Source: Variovorax boronicumulans
Lineage (GTDB): Bacteria > Pseudomonadota > Gammaproteobacteria > Burkholderiales > Burkholderiaceae_C
Direction of reading: 5' to 3'
Assembly (NCBI RefSeq): GCF_029892485.1
Contig: NZ_JARXVG010000004.1
Span: forward strand, 62,001-126,000
Length of the DNA: 64,000 bases
Positions 10,473-19,225 of the stretch are shown piece by piece. Position 1 is the first letter of the stretch, and each line of letters begins with the position of its first letter. Position numbers and translations under genes: made by a program. Under the pieces are notes generated by a model, which worked only from the letters and a program-made list of their open reading frames with translations, had not been told where the DNA came from and did no database searches.

Positions 10473-10697
10473 ATGCCTTTCGTCAATCTGAAGATCACCC
10501 GCGACGGCGTCACGCGCGAGCAGAAGACCCAGGTCATCGCCGAGTTCACGGAAGTCCTCGAACGCGTGCTGAAGAAGCCGCCGGAGTGGACGCACATCGT
10601 GATCGAGGAGATCGATACGGATGACTGGGGGTTCGGGGGGGTGACGACCACGGAGTACAGGAAGCGCTTGGCGGAGCAGGCGAAGAAGCCGCAGTGA
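10473..10697 (+). CDS. 4-oxalocrotonate tautomerase family protein
   Basis: A 74-residue small tautomerase. Met1 is followed by Pro2, which becomes the catalytic N-terminal proline after Met removal (MPFVNLKIT). The beta-alpha-beta unit with HIVIEEI and the DDWGFGG segment matches the 4-OT family. AAGGAG lies 9 bases upstream. It sits 35 bp downstream of the SDR, probably in the same transcript under the divergent LysR. The actual enol/keto substrate is unknown. Confidence 0.8.
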   Translation: MPFVNLKITRDGVTREQKTQVIAEFTEVLERVLKKPPEWTHIVIEEIDTDDWGFGGVTTTEYRKRLAEQAKKPQ

Positions 10698-10715
10698 CGG
10701 CGCGCGGGCTGCGGC

Positions 10716-11429
10716 CTACTCGATAAACCGCCGCAGCCCTTCGAGATCGATCACCGTGATCCCCCCGTATTCGATCCGCAGAAACCCCGCGTCCTTCAAC
10801 CGGTTCAACGCCGCATTGCACCTTTGTCGCGACACGCCCGACAGATTCGCAATCTCTTCCTGCGAAGTCTGCAGATGCGTTTCGCTCCCCGGATGCAGCC
10901 ACGGGTGGAACAGCCCCGCGAGCGCGCGCGCCACCTGGCTGTCCGCATCGAGCAGCCGGTGCGCCGCGTAGTTGCCCATGAACCAGTGCAGCCGCTCGTT
11001 GATCTGCTGCAGCAGGAAATGATCGAAGCCGCGCTGCGTGCGGTGTAGCCATTCGAAGGTTTCCAGCGGCAACTGCGCCACGCGGCTGGGACGCAGCGCA
11101 ATGATGTCGGCCGAGCGCGGCATCGCGCGCAGCAGCGTGCCCTCGCCGAACCAGCTGCCGACCGAGAGGCCGCCGAAGGTCACCGAGCGGCCGTCGCTGG
11201 AAGTCATCGACCACTTGAGCAGGCCCTCGAGCGTGCCGTACCAGTGCAGCGGCGTGTCGCCGCGCCGGCACAGCGCGGCGCCGGCGGCCACGTCGACCTC
11301 GCGCATCTCGTCGAGCACGCGCTCGGCCGCTGCCGCGTCGAGCAGCGGAAACCAGGCAGAGCCTTGCAGCAGTTGCGGAATCGTCAGCGATGCCGCCTCG
11401 ATGGCCGGCTCCGCCTTCTTGGTGGGCAT
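10716..11429 (-). CDS. Crp/Fnr-family transcriptional regulator
   Basis: A 237-residue regulator with an N-terminal cyclic-nucleotide-binding-type beta-roll (about 20-140, including WFGEGTLLRAMPRSADI) and a C-terminal HTH (about 175-225, TSQEEIANLSGVSRQRCNAAL). No FNR cysteine cluster is seen. ATG at 11429 was chosen because AGGAG precedes it by about 11 bases; a longer frame to 11537 lacks a ribosome-binding site. It is divergent from the BKACE operon and is its likely regulator. Confidence 0.82.
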   Translation of the reverse strand: MPTKKAEPAIEAASLTIPQLLQGSAWFPLLDAAAAERVLDEMREVDVAAGAALCRRGDTPLHWYGTLEGLLKWSMTSSDGRSVTFGGLSVGSWFGEGTLLRAMPRSADIIALRPSRVAQLPLETFEWLHRTQRGFDHFLLQQINERLHWFMGNYAAHRLLDADSQVARALAGLFHPWLHPGSETHLQTSQEEIANLSGVSRQRCNAALNRLKDAGFLRIEYGGITVIDLEGLRRFIE

Positions 11430-11477
11430 GGAATGAAAGCTCCTGGAGGCCCGGGTGCGTAAACCCTGAGCCCAAAT

Positions 11478-11491
11478 GTCGTCGCGATGAC
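11478..11491. promoter_or_regulatory. Near-palindrome between the Crp/Fnr gene and the BKACE gene
   Basis: GTCGTCGCGATGAC is symmetrical except for one base pair and lies midway in the divergent promoter region. It could be the Crp/Fnr-family operator, although it does not match the E. coli CRP or FNR consensus. Confidence 0.3.
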
Positions 11492-11554
11492 TGAGTGTGC
11501 CTGCGCTCCCAAAAATAATAGCGCGCCCCTCATGCAAGACACCAGGAACACCCC

Positions 11555-12478
11555 ATGTCGTCCAAGCGCAAAGTGATCGTGACCATCGCCCCCACCGGCG
11601 GCATGGCGCACAAGTCGCAGAACCCGCATCTGCCCACCCAGCCCGCGGAGATCGCCGCCGACGTGCTGCGCTGCTGGAACGCCGGCGCGAGCGTGGTGGC
11701 GATTCATGCGCGCCGGCCCGACGACGGGGCGACCTGCAATGCCGAGGTGTACCGCGACATCAACAGCCGCATCCGCGCGGGCGGCTGCGACATCGTCATC
11801 AACAACTCCACCGGCGGCGGCGTGCACGGCGACATGGTCAAGCCGCTGGCCGGAGATCGCTGGGAGATCGCGTGGGAAGAGCGCATCAAGGGCATGGACG
11901 CCGGCGCCGAGATGTGCACGCTGGATGCGACCACGCTCAACCTGAGCTTCGAGGGCAAGCAGATCCTGATGGACACGCCCATTACCAAGAGCCGCGAGCT
12001 TGCCGCCGGCATGAAGGCGCGCGGCATCAAGCCCGAGTGGGAGGTGTTCAGCCCCACGCACATCCTGCAGGACACGGCCACGCTGATCGGCGAGGGGCAT
12101 GACGAGGAACCGTACTTCATCAACCTCGTGATGAACGTGCACCGCAACTTCCAGAACGCGATGCCGTACTCGCCGCGCTTCCTCCAGATGATGGTGGACA
12201 CCCTCCCCAAGGGCAGCATCTTCTGCGTGAGCGGCATCGGGCCCTCGCAGCTCGAAGCCAATGTGGCGGCGCTGCTGCTGGGCGGCCATGCGCGCGTGGG
12301 GCTTGAGGACAACCTCTACTTCCGCCAGGGCGAGCTGGCCACCAACGTGCAGCTCACCGAGCGCATCGTTCGCGTGATCCGCGAGCTGGACATGGAAGTG
12401 GCCACGCCCGCCGAGGCACGGCAGATGATGGGGCTGCCCCGCGTGGGCGGCCCGCGGCCAGAGTTCGCACTGGGCTGA
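11555..12478 (+). CDS. Beta-keto acid cleavage enzyme (BKACE, DUF849)
   Basis: A 307-residue BKACE-family TIM-barrel protein. The family condenses a beta-keto acid with acetyl-CoA to give acetoacetate and a new acyl-CoA; Kce and dehydrocarnitine cleavage enzymes are characterised members. N-terminal [10 protein letters not shown] and NNSTGGG (around 83-89), and GLEDNLY with Glu251, fit the family. The usual HxH metal motif reads AIHAR (49-53), so the first His is Ala and only His51 remains. It is the first gene of an operon with a binding protein and a carnitine-dehydrogenase-like protein, consistent with oxidation of a beta-hydroxy acid to a beta-keto acid followed by BKACE cleavage. Confidence 0.85.
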   Translation: MSSKRKVIVTIAPTGGMAHKSQNPHLPTQPAEIAADVLRCWNAGASVVAIHARRPDDGATCNAEVYRDINSRIRAGGCDIVINNSTGGGVHGDMVKPLAGDRWEIAWEERIKGMDAGAEMCTLDATTLNLSFEGKQILMDTPITKSRELAAGMKARGIKPEWEVFSPTHILQDTATLIGEGHDEEPYFINLVMNVHRNFQNAMPYSPRFLQMMVDTLPKGSIFCVSGIGPSQLEANVAALLLGGHARVGLEDNLYFRQGELATNVQLTERIVRVIRELDMEVATPAEARQMMGLPRVGGPRPEFALG

Positions 12479-12515
12479 CCGTCGAACGAACCAATAACAA
12501 CGAGGAGACAAGACC

Positions 12516-13727
12516 ATGAACACACACATCCCGCGCACGGCCCTGGCCATCGCACTCGGCGCAGCATTTGCCACCGGTGCCTCGGCGCAGGTGTCGGACG
12601 ACACCATCCGCATCGGCTTCATCAGCGACATGTCGGGCATCTACCGCGACTACGACGGCCCGGCCGGCGCGGAAGCCATCCGCATGGCGATCGCCGACAT
12701 GGGCGGCGCCATCGACGGCAAGAAGATCGAGCTGGTCACGGCCGACCACCAGAACAAGCCCGACATCGCGGCCGCCAAGGCACGCGAATGGTTCGACGTG
12801 CAGAAAGTCGACATGCTGATCGCGGGCGTCAACTCGGGCGCGGCCATCGCCATGGCGGGCGTGGCGGCCGACAAGAAGAAGCCGTACTTCGTGGTCGGCT
12901 CGGGCGCATCGAGCCTCACCAACGAATACTGCTCGCCCTACACGGTGCACTACGCCTACGACACGGTGGCCATGGCGCGCGGCACCGCGAGCGCGGTGGT
13001 CAAGGCGGGCGGCAAAAGCTGGTACTTCGTGACCGCCGACTACGCCTTCGGCGCCGCGCTGCAGAGCGATGCGGCCAAGATCATCACCGCCAGCGGCGGC
13101 ACGGTCGCGGGCTCGGTGAAGCACCCGCTGGGCGCGAGCGATTTCTCGTCGTTCATGCTGCAGGCGCAAAGCTCCAAGGCGCAGGTGCTCGCGCTCGCCA
13201 ATGCGGGCGGCGACACGGTCAACGCCATCAAGTCGGCCGCCGAGTTCGGCATCAGCAAGAACATGAAGCTGGCCGGCATGATCATCACCATCAACGACGT
13301 GCACGCGCTGGGCCTGAAGAGTTCGCAGGGCATGTACCTCACCGACAGCTGGTACTGGAACCAGAGCCCCGAGGCGCGCACCTGGGCGCGGCGCTTCTTC
13401 GACAAGCACAAGCGCATGCCCTCTTCCTTCCATGCCGGCGACTACTCGGCCGCGCTGCAGTACCTGCAAGCAGTGAAGGCGGCCGGCAGCGACGATGCCG
13501 ACAAGGTGATGGCGCAACTGCGCAAGACGAAGTTCAATGACATGTTCGTCAAGGGCGGCTGGCTGCGCGACGATGGCCTCATGGTTCACGACATGCAGCT
13601 GATGCAGGTGAAGACGCCCGACGAGTCGAAAGAGCCGTGGGACTACTACAAGGTGGTCGAGCCCATCCGCGGCGAGGCCGCATGGACGACGAAGGCAGAG
13701 AGCCGCTGCGCGCGGTGGAAGTCATGA
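12516..13727 (+). CDS. Orphan ABC transporter periplasmic binding protein
   Basis: A 403-residue type I periplasmic binding protein of the Liv family. It has a signal peptide ending near ASAQ, then IRIGFISDMSGIYRDYDGPAG. GAGGAG-type purines precede the ATG. No permease or ATPase gene accompanies it, so it probably delivers its ligand to a Liv translocator encoded elsewhere, possibly one in this window. Its stop overlaps the ATG of the dehydrogenase (ATGA), tying it to the BKACE pathway; the ligand is probably that pathway's substrate. Confidence 0.85.
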   Translation: MNTHIPRTALAIALGAAFATGASAQVSDDTIRIGFISDMSGIYRDYDGPAGAEAIRMAIADMGGAIDGKKIELVTADHQNKPDIAAAKAREWFDVQKVDMLIAGVNSGAAIAMAGVAADKKKPYFVVGSGASSLTNEYCSPYTVHYAYDTVAMARGTASAVVKAGGKSWYFVTADYAFGAALQSDAAKIITASGGTVAGSVKHPLGASDFSSFMLQAQSSKAQVLALANAGGDTVNAIKSAAEFGISKNMKLAGMIITINDVHALGLKSSQGMYLTDSWYWNQSPEARTWARRFFDKHKRMPSSFHAGDYSAALQYLQAVKAAGSDDADKVMAQLRKTKFNDMFVKGGWLRDDGLMVHDMQLMQVKTPDESKEPWDYYKVVEPIRGEAAWTTKAESRCARWKS

Positions 13728-14674
13728 GCAATGCAATCGTGGATGTGAAGCGTGTCGCGGTCGTCGGCACCGGCGTGATCGGCGCGAGCTGGGCCGCGTA
13801 CTTTCTCGCGCACGGGCTCGACGTGAACGCGACCGATCCGTCGCCCGGTGCTGAGGGGCGGCTGCGCGATGCAGTGGCGCAGCACTGGCCGACACTGGAG
13901 CGCTTCGGCCTTGCCGAGGGTGCGTCGGTCGACCGGCTGCGCTTTCACGACAGCCTGGAAGACGCGGTATCGGTCGCCGACTTCGTGCAGGAGAACGGCC
14001 CCGAGCGCATGGACTTCAAGATCGACCTGTTCCGCCGCATGGACGCTGCCGCGCCGCCGGAGACCATCCTTGCGTCGAGTTCCTCGGGCCTCGCGATCAG
14101 CGGCGTGCAATCGGGCTGCGCGCATCCGCAGCGAGTGGTGCTGGGGCATCCGTTCAATCCGCCGCATCTGATTCCGCTGGTGGAGGTGATCGGCGGCGAG
14201 AAGACGTCGGCCGAGGTCATCGAACGCACGATGGCGTTCTATGCGGCCATCGGCAAGCGGCCGATCCAGGTGAAGCGCGAGGTCAAGGGCCACATCGCGA
14301 ACCGGCTGCAGGCTGCGCTGTGGCGCGAGGCCTTCCACCTCGTCAACGAAGGCGTGGCGAGCGTGGCGGACATCGACACCGCCATCGCGCACGGCCCCGG
14401 CCTGCGCTGGGCGGTGATGGGGCCGTTCATGAACCTGCATCTGTCGGGCGGCGCAGGCGGCATCGAACACGTGCTCGCGCACCTGGGCGGACCCATCGAG
14501 GATTGGTGGAAGGACCTGGGCGCACCGTCGATGACACCCGAGCTCAGGCAGAAGGTGACCGACGGCGTTGCCGAGGAACTGGGCACGCGCCGCACCGGCG
14601 ATCTCGAAGCGGCACGCGACACCCTGCTGTTACACCTGATTCGCGCGAAGGCCGATACCGGCAAGCTCGACTAG
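13724..14674 (+). CDS. 3-hydroxyacyl-CoA dehydrogenase family protein, L-carnitine dehydrogenase-like
   Basis: A 316-residue NAD-dependent dehydrogenase. The Rossmann motif GTGVIG is at 15-20. LGHPFNPPHLIPLVEV and the following C-terminal helical domain match L-carnitine dehydrogenase and L-gulonate 3-dehydrogenase relatives, which act on free beta-hydroxy acids. ATG at 13724 overlaps the TGA of the binding protein. Its pairing with a BKACE mirrors the cdhA/cdhC logic of bacterial carnitine breakdown, but no thioesterase (cdhB) is present and a feruloyl-CoA-synthase-type gene follows. The substrate is unassigned. Confidence 0.8.
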   Translation: MSNAIVDVKRVAVVGTGVIGASWAAYFLAHGLDVNATDPSPGAEGRLRDAVAQHWPTLERFGLAEGASVDRLRFHDSLEDAVSVADFVQENGPERMDFKIDLFRRMDAAAPPETILASSSSGLAISGVQSGCAHPQRVVLGHPFNPPHLIPLVEVIGGEKTSAEVIERTMAFYAAIGKRPIQVKREVKGHIANRLQAALWREAFHLVNEGVASVADIDTAIAHGPGLRWAVMGPFMNLHLSGGAGGIEHVLAHLGGPIEDWWKDLGAPSMTPELRQKVTDGVAEELGTRRTGDLEAARDTLLLHLIRAKADTGKLD

Positions 14675-14732
14675 ATGAGGCTTTGCTCTTTGATTCCTTG
14701 CCCTACGCGTTCGGGGTGCGAGCACGCCGACG

Positions 14733-14972
14733 GGGTACTTTGCTCCGCGAATGTCCCCCGCCCTTCGGGCTCCTCCTTGATTTCGCTGCGCAAGGCACCC
14801 CATCGGCGTGCTCGTCATGCGCAGCGGTCGTTGATCGGCCGCGCACCAGCAGCGTGTCCAGGTGCACAGGGCATCGGGTGCTCCCCGCAGCGAAATCAAG
14901 GAGGAGGCCGCAGGCCGGGGGACATTCGCGGAGGGGAGTACCCGGTGGCCTGTGCACACGCCCTGAACAAAA
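14733..14972. repeat. Large inverted repeat / MITE-like hairpin (family C, copy 1)
   Basis: This element fills most of the 313-bp gap between the dehydrogenase and feruloyl-CoA synthase genes, which holds no gene. Arms 14733-14800 and 14876-14943 are about 68 bases and largely complementary, sharing CCGCGAATGTCCCCC and CTCCTTGATTTCGCTGCG. The right half (about 14863-14958) is itself a hairpin with 25-bp arms beginning GTGCACAGGGC and ending GCCTGTGCAC. A near-identical copy of the right half lies at 27435-27576. Confidence 0.9.
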
Positions 14973-14987
14973 CTTCGGAATAGAGAA

Positions 14988-16796
14988 ATGACCGATTTCC
15001 TCCACGACGAAAACCTCATCGCCCCACCCCGCACGGTGCGCATCGACTTCGACGATGGCTCCTTCGCGCTGCGCTCGCCGCAGAAGCTGAAGCCCTATGC
15101 GCACTGCATCGGCGAATGGCTGGAGCGCTGGGCACATGAAACACCCGACGCACTGGCCTTCGCGGAGCGCGACGACAGCGGCGAAGGCTGGCGCAAGCTC
15201 GACTACCGCGCGCTGCGTCACGCCGTGGGCGCGGTGGCGCAAGGCCTTCTCGACCTGAAGCTGCCGCCGACCCAGCCCATCGTGATCCTCTCGGACAACG
15301 CGATCGACCACGCGGTGCTGATGTTCGCAGCGATGCACATCGGCCGCACCGCCTGCTCGCTGTCGAGCGCGTACTCGCGCATGGCGAAAGATCCGTCGCG
15401 GCTTCACGGCATGCTGAAGGCGCTCGGGCCTTCGCTGATCTACGCATCGGACGCCAAGGTGTATGGCGGCGCGCTTGCGGGCTGCGGCGTCGAGGCCGTC
15501 GCGGTGTTCAGCCGCAACGCCGATGCGCATCCGGGCGCGATGGCTTTCGACCGGTTGCTCGCGGCCAGCGAAACACCGGCCGTGATGGACGCCTTCGCAA
15601 CCATCCTCCCCGACACCCACGCCAAGTACCTGCTGACCTCGGGCTCGACCGGCAAGCCCAAGGTGGTGATCAACACGCACCGCATGCTGTGCGCCAACCA
15701 GCAGATGATGGCGCAGACCTGGCGCTTCCTCGCGCAGGAAAAGCCGGTGCTGGTCGACTGGCTTCCGTGGAGCCACACCTTCGGCGCGAACCACAACCTG
15801 CACATGGTGCTGTGCCACGGCGGCGCGCTCTACATCGACGAAGGCCGGCCCGCGCCGGGACTGATCGAGAAGACGGTGCGCAATCTGCGCGAGGTGAAGC
15901 CCACGCTGCTGTTCAACGTGCCGCGCGGCTTCGACATGCTGCTGCCCTTTCTCGAAGCCGACGACGCGCTCGCCACCGAAGTGTTCTCGCGGCTGCGGCT
16001 GGCCTTCTATGCGGCGGCGGCGCTGGCGCCCTCGACATGGCAACGCCTCGAAGCGGTGGCGCAGCGCGTGCGGCCCACGCGCCCGCTGTGGCTCACCACC
16101 TCATGGGGTGCGACCGAGACCTCGCCCGCCATCACCTCCGCGCACTGGAAGCTCGACGGCGCCGGCTGCATCGGCGCACCGCTGCCGGGGCTCGAGCTCA
16201 AGTTCGTGCCCAACGGGCAGAAGCTGGAGATGCGGGTCAAGGGTGTCTCGGTGTTCCCCGGCTACCGCGACGCGCCACGTGAAACCTCGGAAGCGTTCGA
16301 CGAGGAAGGCTATTACCGCATCGGCGATGCCGGCTTTCTCGCGAACGTTGCGGAGCCCGCGCACGGCGTGATCTTCAACGGCCGCGTGGCCGAAGACTTC
16401 AAGCTCTCGACCGGCACCTGGGTGTCGGTGGGCACGCTGCGCGTGAAGCTGGTGTCGATGCTCGCACCGCATGTGCAGGACGTGGTGCTCACCGGTCACG
16501 ACCGCGACGAGATCGGCATGCTGGTGTTCGCCAGTCCGCAGGGCGCATCGCTCTCGCCAGAAGCGCTGGCCGAGCGCATCGCCGGCGTGCTGCGTGCGCT
16601 GCGCGACGAAGGCGCGGGCTCCTCGCAATGCCCGGCGTGCGCGCTGGTACTCACCGAGCCGCCCAGCCTCGACGCGGGCGAGATCACCGACAAGGGCTAC
16701 ATCAACCAGCGCGCGGTGCTCACGCGCCGTGCAGCCGATGTGGCGCGGCTGCATGCGACGGATGGCGACCCTCAGGTGGTACGCCTGCGCAACTAG
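14988..16796 (+). CDS. fcs: Feruloyl-CoA synthase-like acyl-CoA synthetase
   Basis: A 602-residue AMP-forming ligase. LTSGSTGKPK (216-225) is the P-loop, TSWGATETSP the A5 motif, and the C-terminal AGEITDKGYINQRA matches feruloyl-CoA synthases, which activate hydroxycinnamates to CoA thioesters. It lies downstream of the BKACE cluster in the same orientation, separated by the family C repeat, so cotranscription is uncertain. No feruloyl-CoA hydratase-lyase adjoins it; the nearest crotonase is at 21884. Its true acid may therefore be a different aryl-propanoid. Confidence 0.82.
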   Translation: MTDFLHDENLIAPPRTVRIDFDDGSFALRSPQKLKPYAHCIGEWLERWAHETPDALAFAERDDSGEGWRKLDYRALRHAVGAVAQGLLDLKLPPTQPIVILSDNAIDHAVLMFAAMHIGRTACSLSSAYSRMAKDPSRLHGMLKALGPSLIYASDAKVYGGALAGCGVEAVAVFSRNADAHPGAMAFDRLLAASETPAVMDAFATILPDTHAKYLLTSGSTGKPKVVINTHRMLCANQQMMAQTWRFLAQEKPVLVDWLPWSHTFGANHNLHMVLCHGGALYIDEGRPAPGLIEKTVRNLREVKPTLLFNVPRGFDMLLPFLEADDALATEVFSRLRLAFYAAAALAPSTWQRLEAVAQRVRPTRPLWLTTSWGATETSPAITSAHWKLDGAGCIGAPLPGLELKFVPNGQKLEMRVKGVSVFPGYRDAPRETSEAFDEEGYYRIGDAGFLANVAEPAHGVIFNGRVAEDFKLSTGTWVSVGTLRVKLVSMLAPHVQDVVLTGHDRDEIGMLVFASPQGASLSPEALAERIAGVLRALRDEGAGSSQCPACALVLTEPPSLDAGEITDKGYINQRAVLTRRAADVARLHATDGDPQVVRLRN

Positions 16797-16804
16797 TCAG
16801 TCGA

Positions 16805-17722
16805 TCAGGACGGCTGCTCGAACAGCGCCAGCAGCGTGTCCTTGACCCACTGGTGCAGCGCCGAGGTCTCGTGCCGCTGGTGCCAGAACAGTTCGATGAT
16901 GCGCGGCGGCGCCTCCAGCGGCACCGGCACCATGCGCAGGCCCGCGAGGCGCGAGGGTTCGAACTTCTCCGACCATGGCAGCACCGCGAGCAGGTCGGAG
17001 CGGCGCACCGCCTCGTACGCTGCGCCGTAGTGGTTCACCGTCGCGACCAGGTTGCGCTGCAGCCCGCGGCTGCGCAGAAAGAGGTCGTAGGTCGGCGTGG
17101 TCTTGCCGACCAGGCTCACATCCACATGGCGCGCCGCCAGGAATTTCTTCAGCGGAATCCTGTCGGTGCGCGCCAGCGGATGCCCCGCACGCATGACGCA
17201 GACGAAATCGGGTGACCACAATGCCCTCGACTTGAGGAACGTGGGCCGCCGCACTTCCTCGTTGTAGACGCTGATCGCGAAGTCGGCCTTGTTGTCGGCC
17301 AGCACCGGGCCGAAATCGACCAGCGTGTTGGGAATGGCATGGACCTGCATCGACGGCGCGACCTTGCCGAGCCTGGCCGCCAACCGCGGCACCACGATGG
17401 ACGACACGTAGTCGGACATCGCGATGCTCACGCTCGCGGTGCTGCGCAGCGCATCGAAGCGCTCGACATCCATCGTTGCGCGGATCGCGTGCAGCGACTG
17501 GGACAGCGGCTCCCACAGGTCGATGGCGCGCCGGGTCGGGTTGACACCCGCGCCGCTGCGCACGAAGAGCGGATCGTCGAAGGTGTCGCGCAGCCGGCGC
17601 AGCGCATTGCTGACCGCGGGCTGCGTCAGCGACAGCTTGCTGGCTGCGCGCGTGACGTTGCCTTCGGTCATCAGGGCTTCGAACACCTTCAGCAGGTTGA
17701 GGTCGGCATTGCGGTAGTTCAT
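16805..17722 (-). CDS. LysR-family transcriptional regulator
   Basis: A 305-residue LysR regulator beginning MNYRNADLNLLKVFEAL, with the HTH near residues 18-45 (NVTRAASKLSLTQPAVSNAL) and the NodD/NahR-like segment DPLFVRSGAGVNPT. ATG 17722 was preferred to one at 17737 because GGTGGG precedes it and because of family alignment. It is divergent from the MFS-GAF-amidohydrolase operon, which it probably activates. Its 3' end nearly meets the feruloyl-CoA synthase end. Confidence 0.85.
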   Translation of the reverse strand: MNYRNADLNLLKVFEALMTEGNVTRAASKLSLTQPAVSNALRRLRDTFDDPLFVRSGAGVNPTRRAIDLWEPLSQSLHAIRATMDVERFDALRSTASVSIAMSDYVSSIVVPRLAARLGKVAPSMQVHAIPNTLVDFGPVLADNKADFAISVYNEEVRRPTFLKSRALWSPDFVCVMRAGHPLARTDRIPLKKFLAARHVDVSLVGKTTPTYDLFLRSRGLQRNLVATVNHYGAAYEAVRRSDLLAVLPWSEKFEPSRLAGLRMVPVPLEAPPRIIELFWHQRHETSALHQWVKDTLLALFEQPS

Positions 17723-17757
17723 CGTGCATCCCACCATTCACTGGGTCAATAAACACA

Positions 17758-17782
17758 ATCACGCATATAAATTTGCCGTGAT
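17758..17782. promoter_or_regulatory. Candidate LysR operator upstream of the MFS operon
   Basis: Perfect 6-bp arms ATCACG and CGTGAT flank a 13-bp AT-rich spacer (17764-17776) in the gap between the divergent LysR and MFS genes. Position and the AT-rich centre suit a LysR activator site overlapping the promoters. Confidence 0.45.
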
Positions 17783-17842
17783 ATCCCACCGATCCTACGA
17801 TCTGCCGCTTCACCCCACCCCACCTGAAGCTGAGGGATCCCC

Positions 17843-19210
17843 ATGACCATGCTGTCGGCGCGCATCGAGCGCCTGCCTTTCTCTGGTTTCCATCGGCGCC
17901 TGCTCCTCATGGGAGGGCTGGGCTACACCTTCGACGCGATGGACGCCGCGGTCATCGCCTTCGTGCTTCCCGTGCTGCGCACCGAATGGGGGCTCAGCAG
18001 CGTGCAGATCGGCGTGCTGGCCAGCGCGAACTTCATCGGCTTCTTCTTCGGCGCACTGGCCGCCGGCGCCTGCGGCGACCTGATCGGGCGGCGCAAGGTG
18101 ATGATGTCGGCGCTCGCGATCTATTGCGTGGCCTCGCTCTTCAGCGGCATGGTCAACGACTGGACGCTCTTCCTCGCGCTGCGCATCGTGGCCGGCTTCG
18201 GCGCCGGGGCCGAGAGCGCGATCATCGCGCCGTACCTTTCGGAGTTCGTGGCCCGGCGCTACCGCGGCACCTTCACCGGGGCCCTGGCGGGCTTCTTCTC
18301 GTTCGGCTTCGTCGCCGCGGCGCTGCTGGGCTACTTCATCGTGCCGGCGCATCCGCAGGGCTGGCGCATCGTCATCTTCATCACCGCGCTGCCCGTGGTG
18401 TTGCTGCTGTGGTGGCGCCGCGCGCTGCCCGAGTCGCCGCGCTGGCTCGAGAGCCAGGGGCGCGAGAACGAAGCGCTCGCGATCATGGACGCGATGGAGG
18501 ACAACCATGTGCGCAGCGGTCGCGCCCTGCCCGCGCTCAACGCCGAAGACCTCGCCGCCCCGCCGCCCAGCACCAGCCGCGGCAGCCTGCTGAAGAACTA
18601 CGCGACGCTCGTCTCCAGCAAGCTCATCCGCATCAGCACCATGACCTGGCTGATGTGGCTGTCGATCACCTTCAGCTACTACTCGTTCTTCACGTGGATT
18701 CCGAGCCTGCTGATCCAGAACGGCATGACGATCACCAAGAGCTTCGGCTATTCGCTGGTGATGTACATCGCGCAGATTCCCGGCTACTTTTCGGCCGCGT
18801 GGTTCAACGAACGCATCGGGCGGCAGGCCACCATCGTGAGCTACATGCTGCTGGGCGGGCTCTGCGCGCTGGGCCTCGCATTCACGCACAGCGACGCGCA
18901 GATCATGGTCGCGGGCGTGCTGCTGTCCTTCTTCATGAACGGGACATATGCGGGCGTCTACGCCTACACACCCGAGGTGTTTCCGACGCAGGTGCGCGCC
19001 ACGGGCTCGGGCCTGGCCTCGGCCATCGGGCGCATCGGCGGCATCACGGCGCCGATTTTGGTGGGCTTCATCTATCCGACGGCCGGCTTCGCGGGCGTGT
19101 TCGGCATGACGACGGCGGTGCTGCTGCTGGGCGCGGCAGCCGTCACGTTCATGGGCATTCCCACGCGCGGCCGCTCGCTCGAAGACATTGCGGCCGGCGA
19201 ACTTTCCTGA
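17843..19210 (+). CDS. MFS transporter
   Basis: A 455-residue major facilitator with about 12 membrane segments. The loop 2-3 motif GDLIGRRK, the DAMDAA segment in helix 1 and PESPRWL after helix 6 match the aromatic acid/sugar porter branches. It is the first gene of a three-gene operon with a GAF protein (15-bp gap) and an amidohydrolase, and probably imports the compound that the amidohydrolase hydrolyses. The start is ATG 17843. Confidence 0.85.
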   Translation: MTMLSARIERLPFSGFHRRLLLMGGLGYTFDAMDAAVIAFVLPVLRTEWGLSSVQIGVLASANFIGFFFGALAAGACGDLIGRRKVMMSALAIYCVASLFSGMVNDWTLFLALRIVAGFGAGAESAIIAPYLSEFVARRYRGTFTGALAGFFSFGFVAAALLGYFIVPAHPQGWRIVIFITALPVVLLLWWRRALPESPRWLESQGRENEALAIMDAMEDNHVRSGRALPALNAEDLAAPPPSTSRGSLLKNYATLVSSKLIRISTMTWLMWLSITFSYYSFFTWIPSLLIQNGMTITKSFGYSLVMYIAQIPGYFSAAWFNERIGRQATIVSYMLLGGLCALGLAFTHSDAQIMVAGVLLSFFMNGTYAGVYAYTPEVFPTQVRATGSGLASAIGRIGGITAPILVGFIYPTAGFAGVFGMTTAVLLLGAAAVTFMGIPTRGRSLEDIAAGELS

Positions 19211-19225
19211 CGACCTCCGACAACC

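Noticed and set aside
14703-16043. 446-codon minus-strand frame over the family C repeat and feruloyl-CoA synthase
   Set aside because: It is a shadow of the ligase gene and of the repeat; the repeat-derived segment recurs opposite 27435-27576 for the same reason.
16276-16285. CCACGTGAAAC as a parS half-site
   Set aside because: Only one half matches; the left arm is unrelated. The same applies to CCACGTGAAA at 46283-46292.
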